64,000 nt of DNA, from assembly GCF_000374145.1 (NCBI RefSeq), contig NZ_KB893653.1, positions 1,411,923 to 1,475,922 on the forward strand, read 5' to 3'. This stretch comes from Neomegalonema perideroedes DSM 15528. Lineage in GTDB: Bacteria > Pseudomonadota > Alphaproteobacteria > Rhodobacterales > Rhodobacteraceae. Below are positions 57,443-64,000 of this stretch, piece by piece (the first letter of the stretch is position 1; each line of letters starts with the position of its first letter). The notes below the pieces were generated by a model, which saw nothing but the letters and a program-made list of their open reading frames with translations, was not told the origin of the DNA and made no database searches. The position numbers and the translations under genes were made by a program.

Positions 57443-58959
57443 TCGATGTCGAAGACCACGCCCTGAGCCAGCGGCAGGGCGTCGGAGTAATTGATGGTGT
57501 TGGTGGCGCGGCGCATGTAGCCCTTCCACGCGTCGGAGCCGGATTCGCGTCCGCCTCCGGTCTCCTTTTCGCCTCCGAAGGCCCCGCCGATCTCGGCGCC
57601 CGAAGTGCCGATATTGACGTTGGCGATGCCGCAATCCGAACCCGCCGCCGAGAGGAACCGCTCCGCCTCTCGCAGATCCCGCGTGAAGATCGCCGAGGAA
57701 AGCCCCGCCGTCACGGCGTTTTGCGCGGCGACGGCCTCCTCAAGATCGGCGTAGCGCATCACATAGAGGATCGGAGCGAAGGTCTCCTCCAGAACAGGGC
57801 CGACTTGCCCGGAGATCTCCACGAGGGCGGGGCGCATGTAATAAGCCGCCTCCGGCCCGACCGCCTCGCGTCCGCCGCCATGCACGATTCCGCCCGCCGC
57901 CTTGGCCGCCTCCAGCGCCTTGACCATGCCGTCATGAGCCGCCTTGTCGATCAGCGGCCCCACGAGGGCCTCCGTCGCCAGAGGATCGCCCACCGAAACC
58001 GAGGCGTAGGCTTTCTTCAGACGCGGCACGAGGGCGTCGTAGATCGAGTCATGGACGAAGAGCCGCCTCAGGCTGGTGCAGCGCTGGCCCGCCGTGCCCA
58101 TGGCGCCGAAGGCCACGGCGCGCAGAGCCATGTCGAGATCCGCCGTCGGCGCGACGATGGCCGCGTTATTGCCGCCCAATTCGAGGATGCTCCGCCCGAA
58201 GCGCGCCGCGACCTTCGGCCCGACGATCCGGCCCATGCGCGTCGAGCCTGTGGCCGAGATCAGCGGAACGCCGGGATTCTCCACGAGGGCCGCGCCGATC
58301 TCCGGCCCGCCGATGAGGATTTGGCTCAGATGCTCCGGCGCCGAGCCGAAGCGCGCTAAAGCCTTCTCCAGCACGGCCTGAGAGGCGAGGGCGGTCAGAG
58401 GCGTCTTCTCCGAGGGCTTCCAGATCACAGGATCGCCGCAGACCAGAGCCAGAGCCGCGTTCCACGACCAGACCGCCACCGGGAAGTTGAAGGCCGAGAC
58501 GATCCCCACCGGGCCCAGCGGATGCCACGTCTCCATCATGCGATGTCCGGGGCGTTCGCTGGCGATGGTCAAGCCGTAAAGCTGGCGCGAGAGGCCCACG
58601 GCGAAATCGCAGATGTCGATCATCTCCTGAACCTCGCCGAGGCCCTCGGAGCGGCTCTTCCCCGCTTCGATGGAGACCAAAGCCCCGAGATCCTCTTTGG
58701 CGGCGCGCAATTCCTCGCCGAGGAGCCGCACAAGCTCGCCCCGGCGCGGCGCGGGAACCTCGCGCCAGATGCGGAAGGCCGCCTGAGCCCGCTCCACGGC
58801 CTGCGCGGCCTCCGCGAGGGAATGGGGCGTCAGCCCGCCGACGACCTCGCCAGTCAGCGGCGAACGGCTCTCCAGAGGTCCGCCCTGAAAGGCGGAGGCC
58901 GCGACTCCCAAACGAGCGAGAATTTCGGCGGTCCGGGCGGCGAGAGGCGAGGACGACAT
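57439..58959 (-). CDS. amaB: Aldehyde dehydrogenase, L-piperidine-6-carboxylate (alpha-aminoadipic semialdehyde) type
   Basis: 506 residues, ALDH7-like. Catalytic C294 in G-Q-R-C-T-S-L-R-R and general base E260 in L-E-L-G-G-N-N. The C-terminal N-V-N-I-G-T-S-G-A-E-I-G-G-A-F-G-G-E-K-E-T-G-G-G-R-E-S-G is specific to the AmaB/ALDH7 group. It oxidises alpha-aminoadipic semialdehyde in lysine/pipecolate degradation. Divergent from an AmaA-like oxidase, which supports this role. Palindromic repeats flank it on both sides. Confidence 0.85.
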   Translation of the reverse strand: MSSSPLAARTAEILARLGVAASAFQGGPLESRSPLTGEVVGGLTPHSLAEAAQAVERAQAAFRIWREVPAPRRGELVRLLGEELRAAKEDLGALVSIEAGKSRSEGLGEVQEMIDICDFAVGLSRQLYGLTIASERPGHRMMETWHPLGPVGIVSAFNFPVAVWSWNAALALVCGDPVIWKPSEKTPLTALASQAVLEKALARFGSAPEHLSQILIGGPEIGAALVENPGVPLISATGSTRMGRIVGPKVAARFGRSILELGGNNAAIVAPTADLDMALRAVAFGAMGTAGQRCTSLRRLFVHDSIYDALVPRLKKAYASVSVGDPLATEALVGPLIDKAAHDGMVKALEAAKAAGGIVHGGGREAVGPEAAYYMRPALVEISGQVGPVLEETFAPILYVMRYADLEEAVAAQNAVTAGLSSAIFTRDLREAERFLSAAGSDCGIANVNIGTSGAEIGGAFGGEKETGGGRESGSDAWKGYMRRATNTINYSDALPLAQGVVFDID

Positions 58960-58976
58960 GGCGGGCCTTTCTTATC

Positions 58977-59080
58977 GAGCATTTTCCAGCGCAGCCGATC
59001 AGGCTTCGCGTCGCGAAAATGCGACCACATAAAAGCTTAGAGCGTTTGAGCGATCCGATGGGATCGGACAACGCTCTCAG
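58977..59080. repeat. Intergenic palindromic repeat, copy 3
   Basis: Same orientation as copy 1. It starts CGAGCATTTTCCAGCG and keeps the core GCTTCGCGTCGCGAAAATGCG; the right end is CAACGCTCTC. Terminal TAG triplets are mutated in this copy. It lies in the amaB/amaA divergent gap. Confidence 0.85.
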
Positions 59081-59211
59081 GCGGGGAATCGCCGCCAGAT
59101 TAAACATGGAGGGCGTCGCAAAGCCACCCCGTCCAGCTTGCGCGAAGCCTCTGGCGCGGGGCGGGAATCCGCGCGAGAAGGAAGCATCCTCTCCCTTTTT
59201 CGGGTCGCGCC

Positions 59212-60504
59212 ATGTCGCTTTTGACGAAAGATCCCCGCAGCCATGGACTTTGGGCGCGCAGCGCTCCGCCCGCGCCCGAGACGCCGCCTCTGGCCGGAGA
59301 AGCGGAGGCCGAGGCTCTGGTGATCGGGGCGGGCTATACGGGGCTTTCGGCGGCGCTGCATCTGGCCGAAGGCGGAATGAACACCCTCGTTCTGGAGGCC
59401 GAAGAGCCGGGCTTCGGCGGGGCCGGACGCAATGTCGGGCTGGTCAACGCGGGCATGTGGGTCATGCCGGAGGCGGTGCTTGAAGCCTTTGGGCCGGAGC
59501 GCGGCGGGGCCTTGCTGGATCTGCTCGGGGCGGGGCCTGAGCGGGTCTTTCGCCTGATCGCGCGCCATGACATCTCCTGCGAGGCGGTCCATGCGGGCAC
59601 GCTCCATTGCGGCGTCGGACGCAAGGGGCTGGCGGAGCTTCAGGCGCGCGCAGGCCAATGGAGGGCGCGCGGCGCCGACGTCGAGCTTCTCGGCCGCGAG
59701 GCCGCCGCCGGACTGATCGGCTCCGGCGTTTATGAGGCCGCGCTTCTGGATCGCCGCGCCGGGACGATCCAGCCTCTGGCCTATGCGCGCGGTCTGGCGC
59801 GGGCGGCTCTGGCGGCGGGAGCGCGGATCTGCGGCGGCTCGCCCGCCCTCGAAGCCCGTCATGACGGCGAGGCTTGGGTGGTCCGCACGCCGGAGGGCTC
59901 GGTTCGGGCGCCGCGCCTGATCCTCGCGACAGACGCTTATGGCCATGATCTCTGGCCCGAGGCCGCCGGGCAACAAACCCGCCTGCCTTACTTCAACTTC
60001 GCCACCGCCCCCTTGCCGGAGGCTCTGCGGACGAAGCTCCTGCCTCAGCGCCAAGGCGCATGGGACACCAAAGAGGTTCTGACCTCCTTCCGCATGGACG
60101 CCGCCGGAAGGCTGGTGGTGGGGAGCGTCGGGGCGCTTCAGGGGATCGGCGCGCGGATTCATCGGGATTGGGCGCGTCGGGCCATGGCGGCGATCTATCC
60201 CGATCTCGCGGAGATCCCCTTCGAAGCCGAATGGTTCGGCATGATCGGCATGACCGACGACAGCTTGCCGCGCCTGCATCGGCTGGGGCCTCAAGCTCTG
60301 GCGATCTGCGGCTATAACGGGCGCGGCATAGCTCCGGGCACGGTCTTCGGGGCGACTCTGGCGGCGCATCTGCTCGGAGATCTGCCGCTTGAGGGGATTC
60401 CTCTGCCGGAGAAGCCCCTCGCGCAGGCGCCTTACCGGGCCTTGCGCGAGGGGTGGTATAGCCTCGGGGCGCAGATGCTCCACGCCGTCGAGAAAAGAAT
60501 TTAA
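59212..60504 (+). CDS. amaA: FAD-dependent amine oxidoreductase, L-pipecolate oxidase-like
   Basis: 430 residues, DAO-type fold. The dinucleotide-binding motif G-A-G-Y-T-G-L-S-A-A-L-H-L is at about 43-55 after an ~38-residue N-terminal part with G-L-W-A-R, and the family G-G-A-G-R-N-V-G-L-V-N-A-G and G-Y-N-G-R-G-I segments are present. AmaA of Pseudomonas oxidises L-pipecolate to piperideine-6-carboxylate, the step before AmaB. The pairing with amaB favours this; other secondary amines are possible. Ribosome site weak. The stop TTAA is shared with the convergent M3 gene. Confidence 0.78.
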   Translation: MSLLTKDPRSHGLWARSAPPAPETPPLAGEAEAEALVIGAGYTGLSAALHLAEGGMNTLVLEAEEPGFGGAGRNVGLVNAGMWVMPEAVLEAFGPERGGALLDLLGAGPERVFRLIARHDISCEAVHAGTLHCGVGRKGLAELQARAGQWRARGADVELLGREAAAGLIGSGVYEAALLDRRAGTIQPLAYARGLARAALAAGARICGGSPALEARHDGEAWVVRTPEGSVRAPRLILATDAYGHDLWPEAAGQQTRLPYFNFATAPLPEALRTKLLPQRQGAWDTKEVLTSFRMDAAGRLVVGSVGALQGIGARIHRDWARRAMAAIYPDLAEIPFEAEWFGMIGMTDDSLPRLHRLGPQALAICGYNGRGIAPGTVFGATLAAHLLGDLPLEGIPLPEKPLAQAPYRALREGWYSLGAQMLHAVEKRI

Positions 60505-62528
60505 GCGAGGCCGCGCTTCTTCATCATGGCTTCGGGGGCGGGCATCCGGCCCCGGAAGGCGGTGTAAAGCGCTTCGGGGTCTTTGGAGCCGCCCGCCGCA
60601 TAAATGTTGTCGCGCAGCTTCTTGGCCACGGCGGGATTGAAGACGTCGCCCGTCTCGGAGAAGGCTTCGAAGGCGTCGGCGTCCAGCACCTCGGACCACA
60701 TGTAGGAGTAATAGCCCGAGGAATAGCCCTCGCCCGAGAAGACATGCAGGAAATGCGGCGTGCGATGACGCATGGCGATGGTTTCAGGCATATCAAGGCG
60801 CTTGAGGGTCGCGGCCTCGAAGGCGGCGGGATCCTCGGGCGCCTCCTCCTCGGCGTGATAGGCCATATCCACCAGAGCCGAAGCCGCGAACTCCACCGTC
60901 GCGAAGCCTTGCCCAAAATTCCGCGCGGCGAGCATCTTCTTGAGCAGATCCTCCGGCAGAGGCGCGCCCGTGTCATGGCGCAGAGCATGGGCCTTCAGCA
61001 CTTCGGGCGTGGTCAGCCAATGTTCGTAAAGCTGCGAGGGCAATTCGACGAAATCGCGCGGGACGGAGGTGCCCGCGATGGAGGGCCAGCGCACTTCCGT
61101 CAGCATCCCATGCAGAGCATGGCCGAATTCATGGAACAAGGTGCGGGCGTCGTCGATGGAGAGCAGCGCGGGCTTTCCGGCGGGCGGCTTGGCGAAATTG
61201 CAGACGTTGTAGATGATCGGCGTCGAGCCCGCCCCGAGGCTATAGCCCGATTGCAGCGAACTCATCCAAGCCCCGGAGCGCTTCGAGGGACGGTTGAAGT
61301 AATCGCCGAGGAAGACCGCCCGATGGGAGCCGTCGGCGTTCGTGACCTCATAGACCTTCACGTCGGGGGTCCAGCCTTGAACGTCCTTGCGCTCCTCGAA
61401 GCGCAGGCCGAAGAGCTTGCCCGCCACGTCGAAGGCCGCCGCGATCATGCGGTCGAGCTGAAGATAGGGCTTCAGCTCCGCCTCGTCGAAGGCGTAGCGC
61501 TCGGCGCGGAGCTTCTCCTCATAGAAGCGCCAATCCCAAGCCGCGAAGGGGTCGTTGGCCCCCGCCTCGCGCGCCAGACGCTCCATGTCGGCCTGATCCT
61601 CGGCGGCGCGGGCGCGGGCCTTCTCCCAGACGGGATTCAGCAGATCCAGCACCGCTTGCGGGGTCTTGGCCATGGTGTCGTCGAGCTTATAGGCGGCGTA
61701 AGTCGGATAGCCGAGGAGCTTGGCCTTTTCCGCCCGCAGCGCGAGGGTCCGTTTGACGATCTCGGCGTTGCGGGCCTCGCCGCGGGCGATGAAGCCGCGC
61801 CAAGCCTTTTCCCGCAGATCGCGCCGCGTGGAGCTTTGCGAAAAGGGCTCGTAGATCGAGCGCGAGAGGGTCAAGGCGTAGCGGCCTTGGGCGCCGCGCG
61901 CTTCGGCGGCTTCGGCCATGGCCTCCCTGAGCGCCTCCGGAACGCCGTCGAGATCGGCCTCGTCGAGGATCAGGGCCCATTCGGCTTCATCGGCGAGGAC
62001 GTTCTGAGAAAATTGCGCGCCGAGGCCCGCCGCCTCCTCGTTGATCGCCGCGAGCCGGGCCTTGTCGGCCTCGTTCAGCTTGGCGCCGGATTTGACGAAG
62101 CCTTTCCAGCTTTTCTCCAGCACCCGCAGAGTCTCGGAGTCCAGCCCGAGGCTCTCGCGCTTCTGATACAGCGCGTCGATGCGGGCGAAGAGCGCCGCGT
62201 TCATCGAGATGGCCGAGCCGTGACGCGCCATTTTCGGCGAAATCTCGCGCTCCAGAGCCTGAATCTCCGGGGTGGCGTCGGCGCCCGCCTTGAGCCAGAA
62301 GACGGAGGAGACGCGGTCCAGAGCCTCGCCGGAGAGGTCCAGAGCCGCCAGCGTGTTGTCGAGGCTCGGCGGTTCGGGATTTTGCGCGATGGCCTCGATC
62401 TCCGCCGCGTGGGCCTTGATCGCGGCCTCGAAGACCGGGCCGAAATCGGCGTCCTTGATCGCTCCGAAATCCGGCAGGCCGAGCGGCCCGGTCCAATGCG
62501 TCAGGGGTGAGCGGGCGAGATCGGTCAT
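60501..62528 (-). CDS. M3 family oligopeptidase (peptidyl-dipeptidase Dcp/oligopeptidase A type)
   Basis: 675 residues, full length. Zinc site H466-E-F-G-H470 in T-L-F-H-E-F-G-H-A-L-H, and the S-G-Y-Y-S-Y-M-W-S-E segment of the active cleft near the C-terminus. Cytoplasmic, cuts short peptides. Ribosome site GGATTCTC-like. Ends by a 4-base tail overlap (TTAA) with the amaA-like gene. Confidence 0.94.
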   Translation of the reverse strand: MTDLARSPLTHWTGPLGLPDFGAIKDADFGPVFEAAIKAHAAEIEAIAQNPEPPSLDNTLAALDLSGEALDRVSSVFWLKAGADATPEIQALEREISPKMARHGSAISMNAALFARIDALYQKRESLGLDSETLRVLEKSWKGFVKSGAKLNEADKARLAAINEEAAGLGAQFSQNVLADEAEWALILDEADLDGVPEALREAMAEAAEARGAQGRYALTLSRSIYEPFSQSSTRRDLREKAWRGFIARGEARNAEIVKRTLALRAEKAKLLGYPTYAAYKLDDTMAKTPQAVLDLLNPVWEKARARAAEDQADMERLAREAGANDPFAAWDWRFYEEKLRAERYAFDEAELKPYLQLDRMIAAAFDVAGKLFGLRFEERKDVQGWTPDVKVYEVTNADGSHRAVFLGDYFNRPSKRSGAWMSSLQSGYSLGAGSTPIIYNVCNFAKPPAGKPALLSIDDARTLFHEFGHALHGMLTEVRWPSIAGTSVPRDFVELPSQLYEHWLTTPEVLKAHALRHDTGAPLPEDLLKKMLAARNFGQGFATVEFAASALVDMAYHAEEEAPEDPAAFEAATLKRLDMPETIAMRHRTPHFLHVFSGEGYSSGYYSYMWSEVLDADAFEAFSETGDVFNPAVAKKLRDNIYAAGGSKDPEALYTAFRGRMPAPEAMMKKRGLA

Positions 62529-62579
62529 GAGAATCCTCGGAGAACAGAGAGAGTCGGGGGGAGGGAATCCGCTTCCCTT

Positions 62580-63530
62580 TTAGCGCTTTTCGGCGAAAGG
62601 CCGGAGCCTTTTCAGCAGACGCCCCCAGAGAGGAGGCGGCGCGGCGAGAAACCTCCGCCGCAGCAGCGCCGCCGCAGGCTCCAGATCGGCGTAGGTCAGC
62701 CGCAGCCGCAGCAGGGATCCCGCCAGCTTCGCCATGCGCGCCGCCGTTTCGGGCTGAGGAAAGCCCATGCTTTGCGCCTGAAGATGGGCGGCGGCTTCCT
62801 CGGAGGGCATCAGGCTCAGGGTGGGGCGGACGCCTCTGCGGCGCTCCAGCACCACCAGCGCCGCCAGAGGCGCCCGCGCGCCGAAAGGCGCGAGTCCCGG
62901 CGCGGTCAGATGGGCGTAACGATCGTCCCGAAAGCCGCCGTGCCGCGCCAGATGCGCCCGCAGCGCCGATCCGGCTCCGGCGGGCAGAGGCAGCCGCAGA
63001 CGCGGCGCCGCGCCTAAGGCCAGCCCCTCGCCCTGAGGCGTGAGCGGCAGAACGTCGTCGCAGAAGATCCGCAGGCCGGGCTCCGCCGAGAGCCGCGCGA
63101 TGAGCGTGCTTTTGCCCGCCTTCTGCGGCCCGAGCAGCAGCGCCAGCCCTTGCGGCGCGAGGAAGGCCCCGCAATGCAGCCCGAGGAACCCAGGGCGGCT
63201 TTCGTAAAAATCCTGCGCCAGATCGGCGACCAAGGCGCTGACCGCGCTGGCGAGCGGCAATCCGGTCAAAGGCCGCTCCAAGGCTCGGGAAGCGATCTCA
63301 TAGCCGCCCGCGTCGGGACGGGCCGCCGCGAGCGGGGCGGCGAAATCCTCCGGCCGGGCGGGGCGCAATCTGGGCCGCCAGCCCTTGAGCGCCTGAGCGA
63401 GTCCTCCGGCGATCTCCGGCGCGCGGGTCAGAAGGATGGGGGCCGAGGCGCCGGGAAACAGCAGCGCGAGGCTCTCGCGGGCCGTCTCCGAAGCGGCGGC
63501 GTCGCAGTTCCATCCGGGAGTCTCAGGCAC
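62580..63530 (-). CDS. HprK-like P-loop protein of unknown role
   Basis: 316 residues from a GTG at 63530 (GAGAGGA upstream). P-loop G-P-Q-K-A-G-K-S at 134-141 in a context L-H-C-G-A-F-L-A-P-Q-G-L-A-L-L-L-G, followed by an F-C-D-D-V-L-P-L segment at 156-162 that matches the acidic pair of HPr kinase/PEP carboxykinase-type folds. Such HprK-related proteins often accompany PqqD-like or peptide-modification genes, but none is seen here. Alanine-rich and leucine-rich elsewhere. Orphan; function not assigned. Confidence 0.72.
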   Translation of the reverse strand: MPETPGWNCDAAASETARESLALLFPGASAPILLTRAPEIAGGLAQALKGWRPRLRPARPEDFAAPLAAARPDAGGYEIASRALERPLTGLPLASAVSALVADLAQDFYESRPGFLGLHCGAFLAPQGLALLLGPQKAGKSTLIARLSAEPGLRIFCDDVLPLTPQGEGLALGAAPRLRLPLPAGAGSALRAHLARHGGFRDDRYAHLTAPGLAPFGARAPLAALVVLERRRGVRPTLSLMPSEEAAAHLQAQSMGFPQPETAARMAKLAGSLLRLRLTYADLEPAAALLRRRFLAAPPPLWGRLLKRLRPFAEKR

Positions 63531-63624
63531 GAAGAGCGGATCCTCTCTGAAGCGGGGGAGGGGCGATCAGACCATCAAACCCGCCCGAGGCCGGGGCGTC
63601 AACCGCGCCCGTCTGCGCATAAGC

Positions 63625-63652
63625 GCGGCGGCCCCCTTTCGGAGGCCGCCGC
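63625..63652 (-). terminator. GC hairpin downstream of prpE
   Basis: Perfect 9-bp arms GCGGCGGCC (63625-63633) and GGCCGCCGC (63644-63652) with a 10-base loop, starting 23 bases after the prpE stop on the minus strand. No U-run is present; likely an end-of-message structure. Confidence 0.5.
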
Positions 63653-63675
63653 ATCGTCATCTCCGGAAAGGAGCC

Positions 63676-64000
63676 TCAGGCCTTGGCGCCGCCGTCGCGG
63701 TTCTTGCCGATGATCTCTTCGATCTCGCCGAGCACGGCGGGATCGTCGATGGCGGCGGGCATCTCCCAGGGCAGGCCGTCGGCGATCTTCTGCATGGTGC
63801 CGCGCAGCACCTTGCCCGAGCGCGTCTTGGGCAGGCGGTTCACCGGCAGAGCCATGCGGAAGGCGGCCACGGGGCCGATCCTGTCGCGCACGAGCTTCAC
63901 CAGCTCCTCCGCGATCTGCGCGGGCGGGGTGGTCACGCCGTTGTTCAGCACGAAGAAGCCCGCCGGAGACTGGCCCTTGAGCGCGTCCTGAACGCCGATG
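63676..64000 (-). CDS. prpE: Propionyl-CoA synthetase C-terminus (partial)
   Basis: About 107 C-terminal residues; the start is beyond the window. The sequence D-A-L-K-G-Q-S-P-A-G-F-F-V-L, then L-P-K-T-R-S-G-K-V-L-R-G-T and M-P-A-A-I-D-D-P-A-V-L, fits acyl-CoA synthetases of the PrpE type rather than Acs. The lysine in R-S-G-K is the acylation-controlled catalytic residue. It activates propionate (or acetate) to its CoA ester. Confidence 0.85.
   Translation of the reverse strand, partial: IGVQDALKGQSPAGFFVLNNGVTTPPAQIAEELVKLVRDRIGPVAAFRMALPVNRLPKTRSGKVLRGTMQKIADGLPWEMPAAIDDPAVLGEIEEIIGKNRDGGAKA

Overview
The window is a 64 kb piece of a high-GC, gene-dense bacterial chromosome. It is most likely alphaproteobacterial. 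The grounds are a red-type form I Rubisco operon with CbbX and a divergent CbbR, the MoxR/DUF58/BatA-DUF4159 operon, a DUF1285 gene next to the MoxR operon, a compact gatC-gatA pair, and intergenic palindromes of a kind common in that class. Most genes overlap by ATGA or lie a few bases apart. I see no rRNA, tRNA, CRISPR array, transposase or prophage, and the species cannot be named from this sequence.

Layout. (1) 1-4977, minus: MoxR ATPase, DUF58 protein, BatA/DUF4159 membrane protein, and the start of a further membrane protein. (2) 5184-7981, plus: DUF1285 protein, CoA-type Nudix hydrolase, small membrane protein, CCA-adding enzyme, then a terminator. (3) 8223-13682, plus: a complete peptide-type ABC importer with its two ATPases fused. 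(4) 13698-23486: cbbR divergent from cbbF-P-T-A-L-S-X-Y, a Calvin-cycle operon with form IC/ID Rubisco. A strong hairpin separates cbbLS from cbbXY. (5) 23392-37674, minus: a glycogen operon read glgC-glgA-glgX-malQ-pgm-glgP-glgB, followed by a lipocalin whose tail overlaps cbbY. (6) 38001-40832, plus: two histidine-kinase proteins, the second with an N-terminal receiver domain, followed by a decayed leucine-rich-repeat fragment. (7) 41193-43908: an MFS exporter convergent with a CPBP protease/RHH pair, with a palindromic repeat supplying the stop codons of both sides. (8) 44043-48513, minus: etfB-etfA, gatC-gatA and a TauE/SafE exporter. (9) 48940-53699: secreted trypsin-like protease, LMW tyrosine phosphatase, aminopeptidase N and DoxX. 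(10) 54067-57302: a glycine-betaine-type ABC importer. (11) 57439-60504: divergent amaB/amaA-like genes for pipecolate (lysine) breakdown, with palindromic repeats on both sides of amaB. (12) 60501-64000, minus: M3 oligopeptidase, HprK-like P-loop protein, and the 3' end of a propionyl-CoA synthetase gene.

How the parts fit. CO2 is fixed by the cbb operon and surplus hexose phosphate can be stored and remobilised by the complete glycogen cluster next to it. The peptide and betaine importers, peptidases, ETF and pipecolate genes supply heterotrophic substrates and electrons. This fits a metabolically flexible facultative autotroph.

I did not find a convincing wholly undescribed system. The most unusual items are the repeat whose two ends act as stop codons for convergent genes, the histone-H1-like lysine/alanine/proline tail on GlgB, the cbbS/cbbX attenuator-like hairpin, the 95-bp cbbY/lipocalin tail overlap, and the orphan HprK-like protein.
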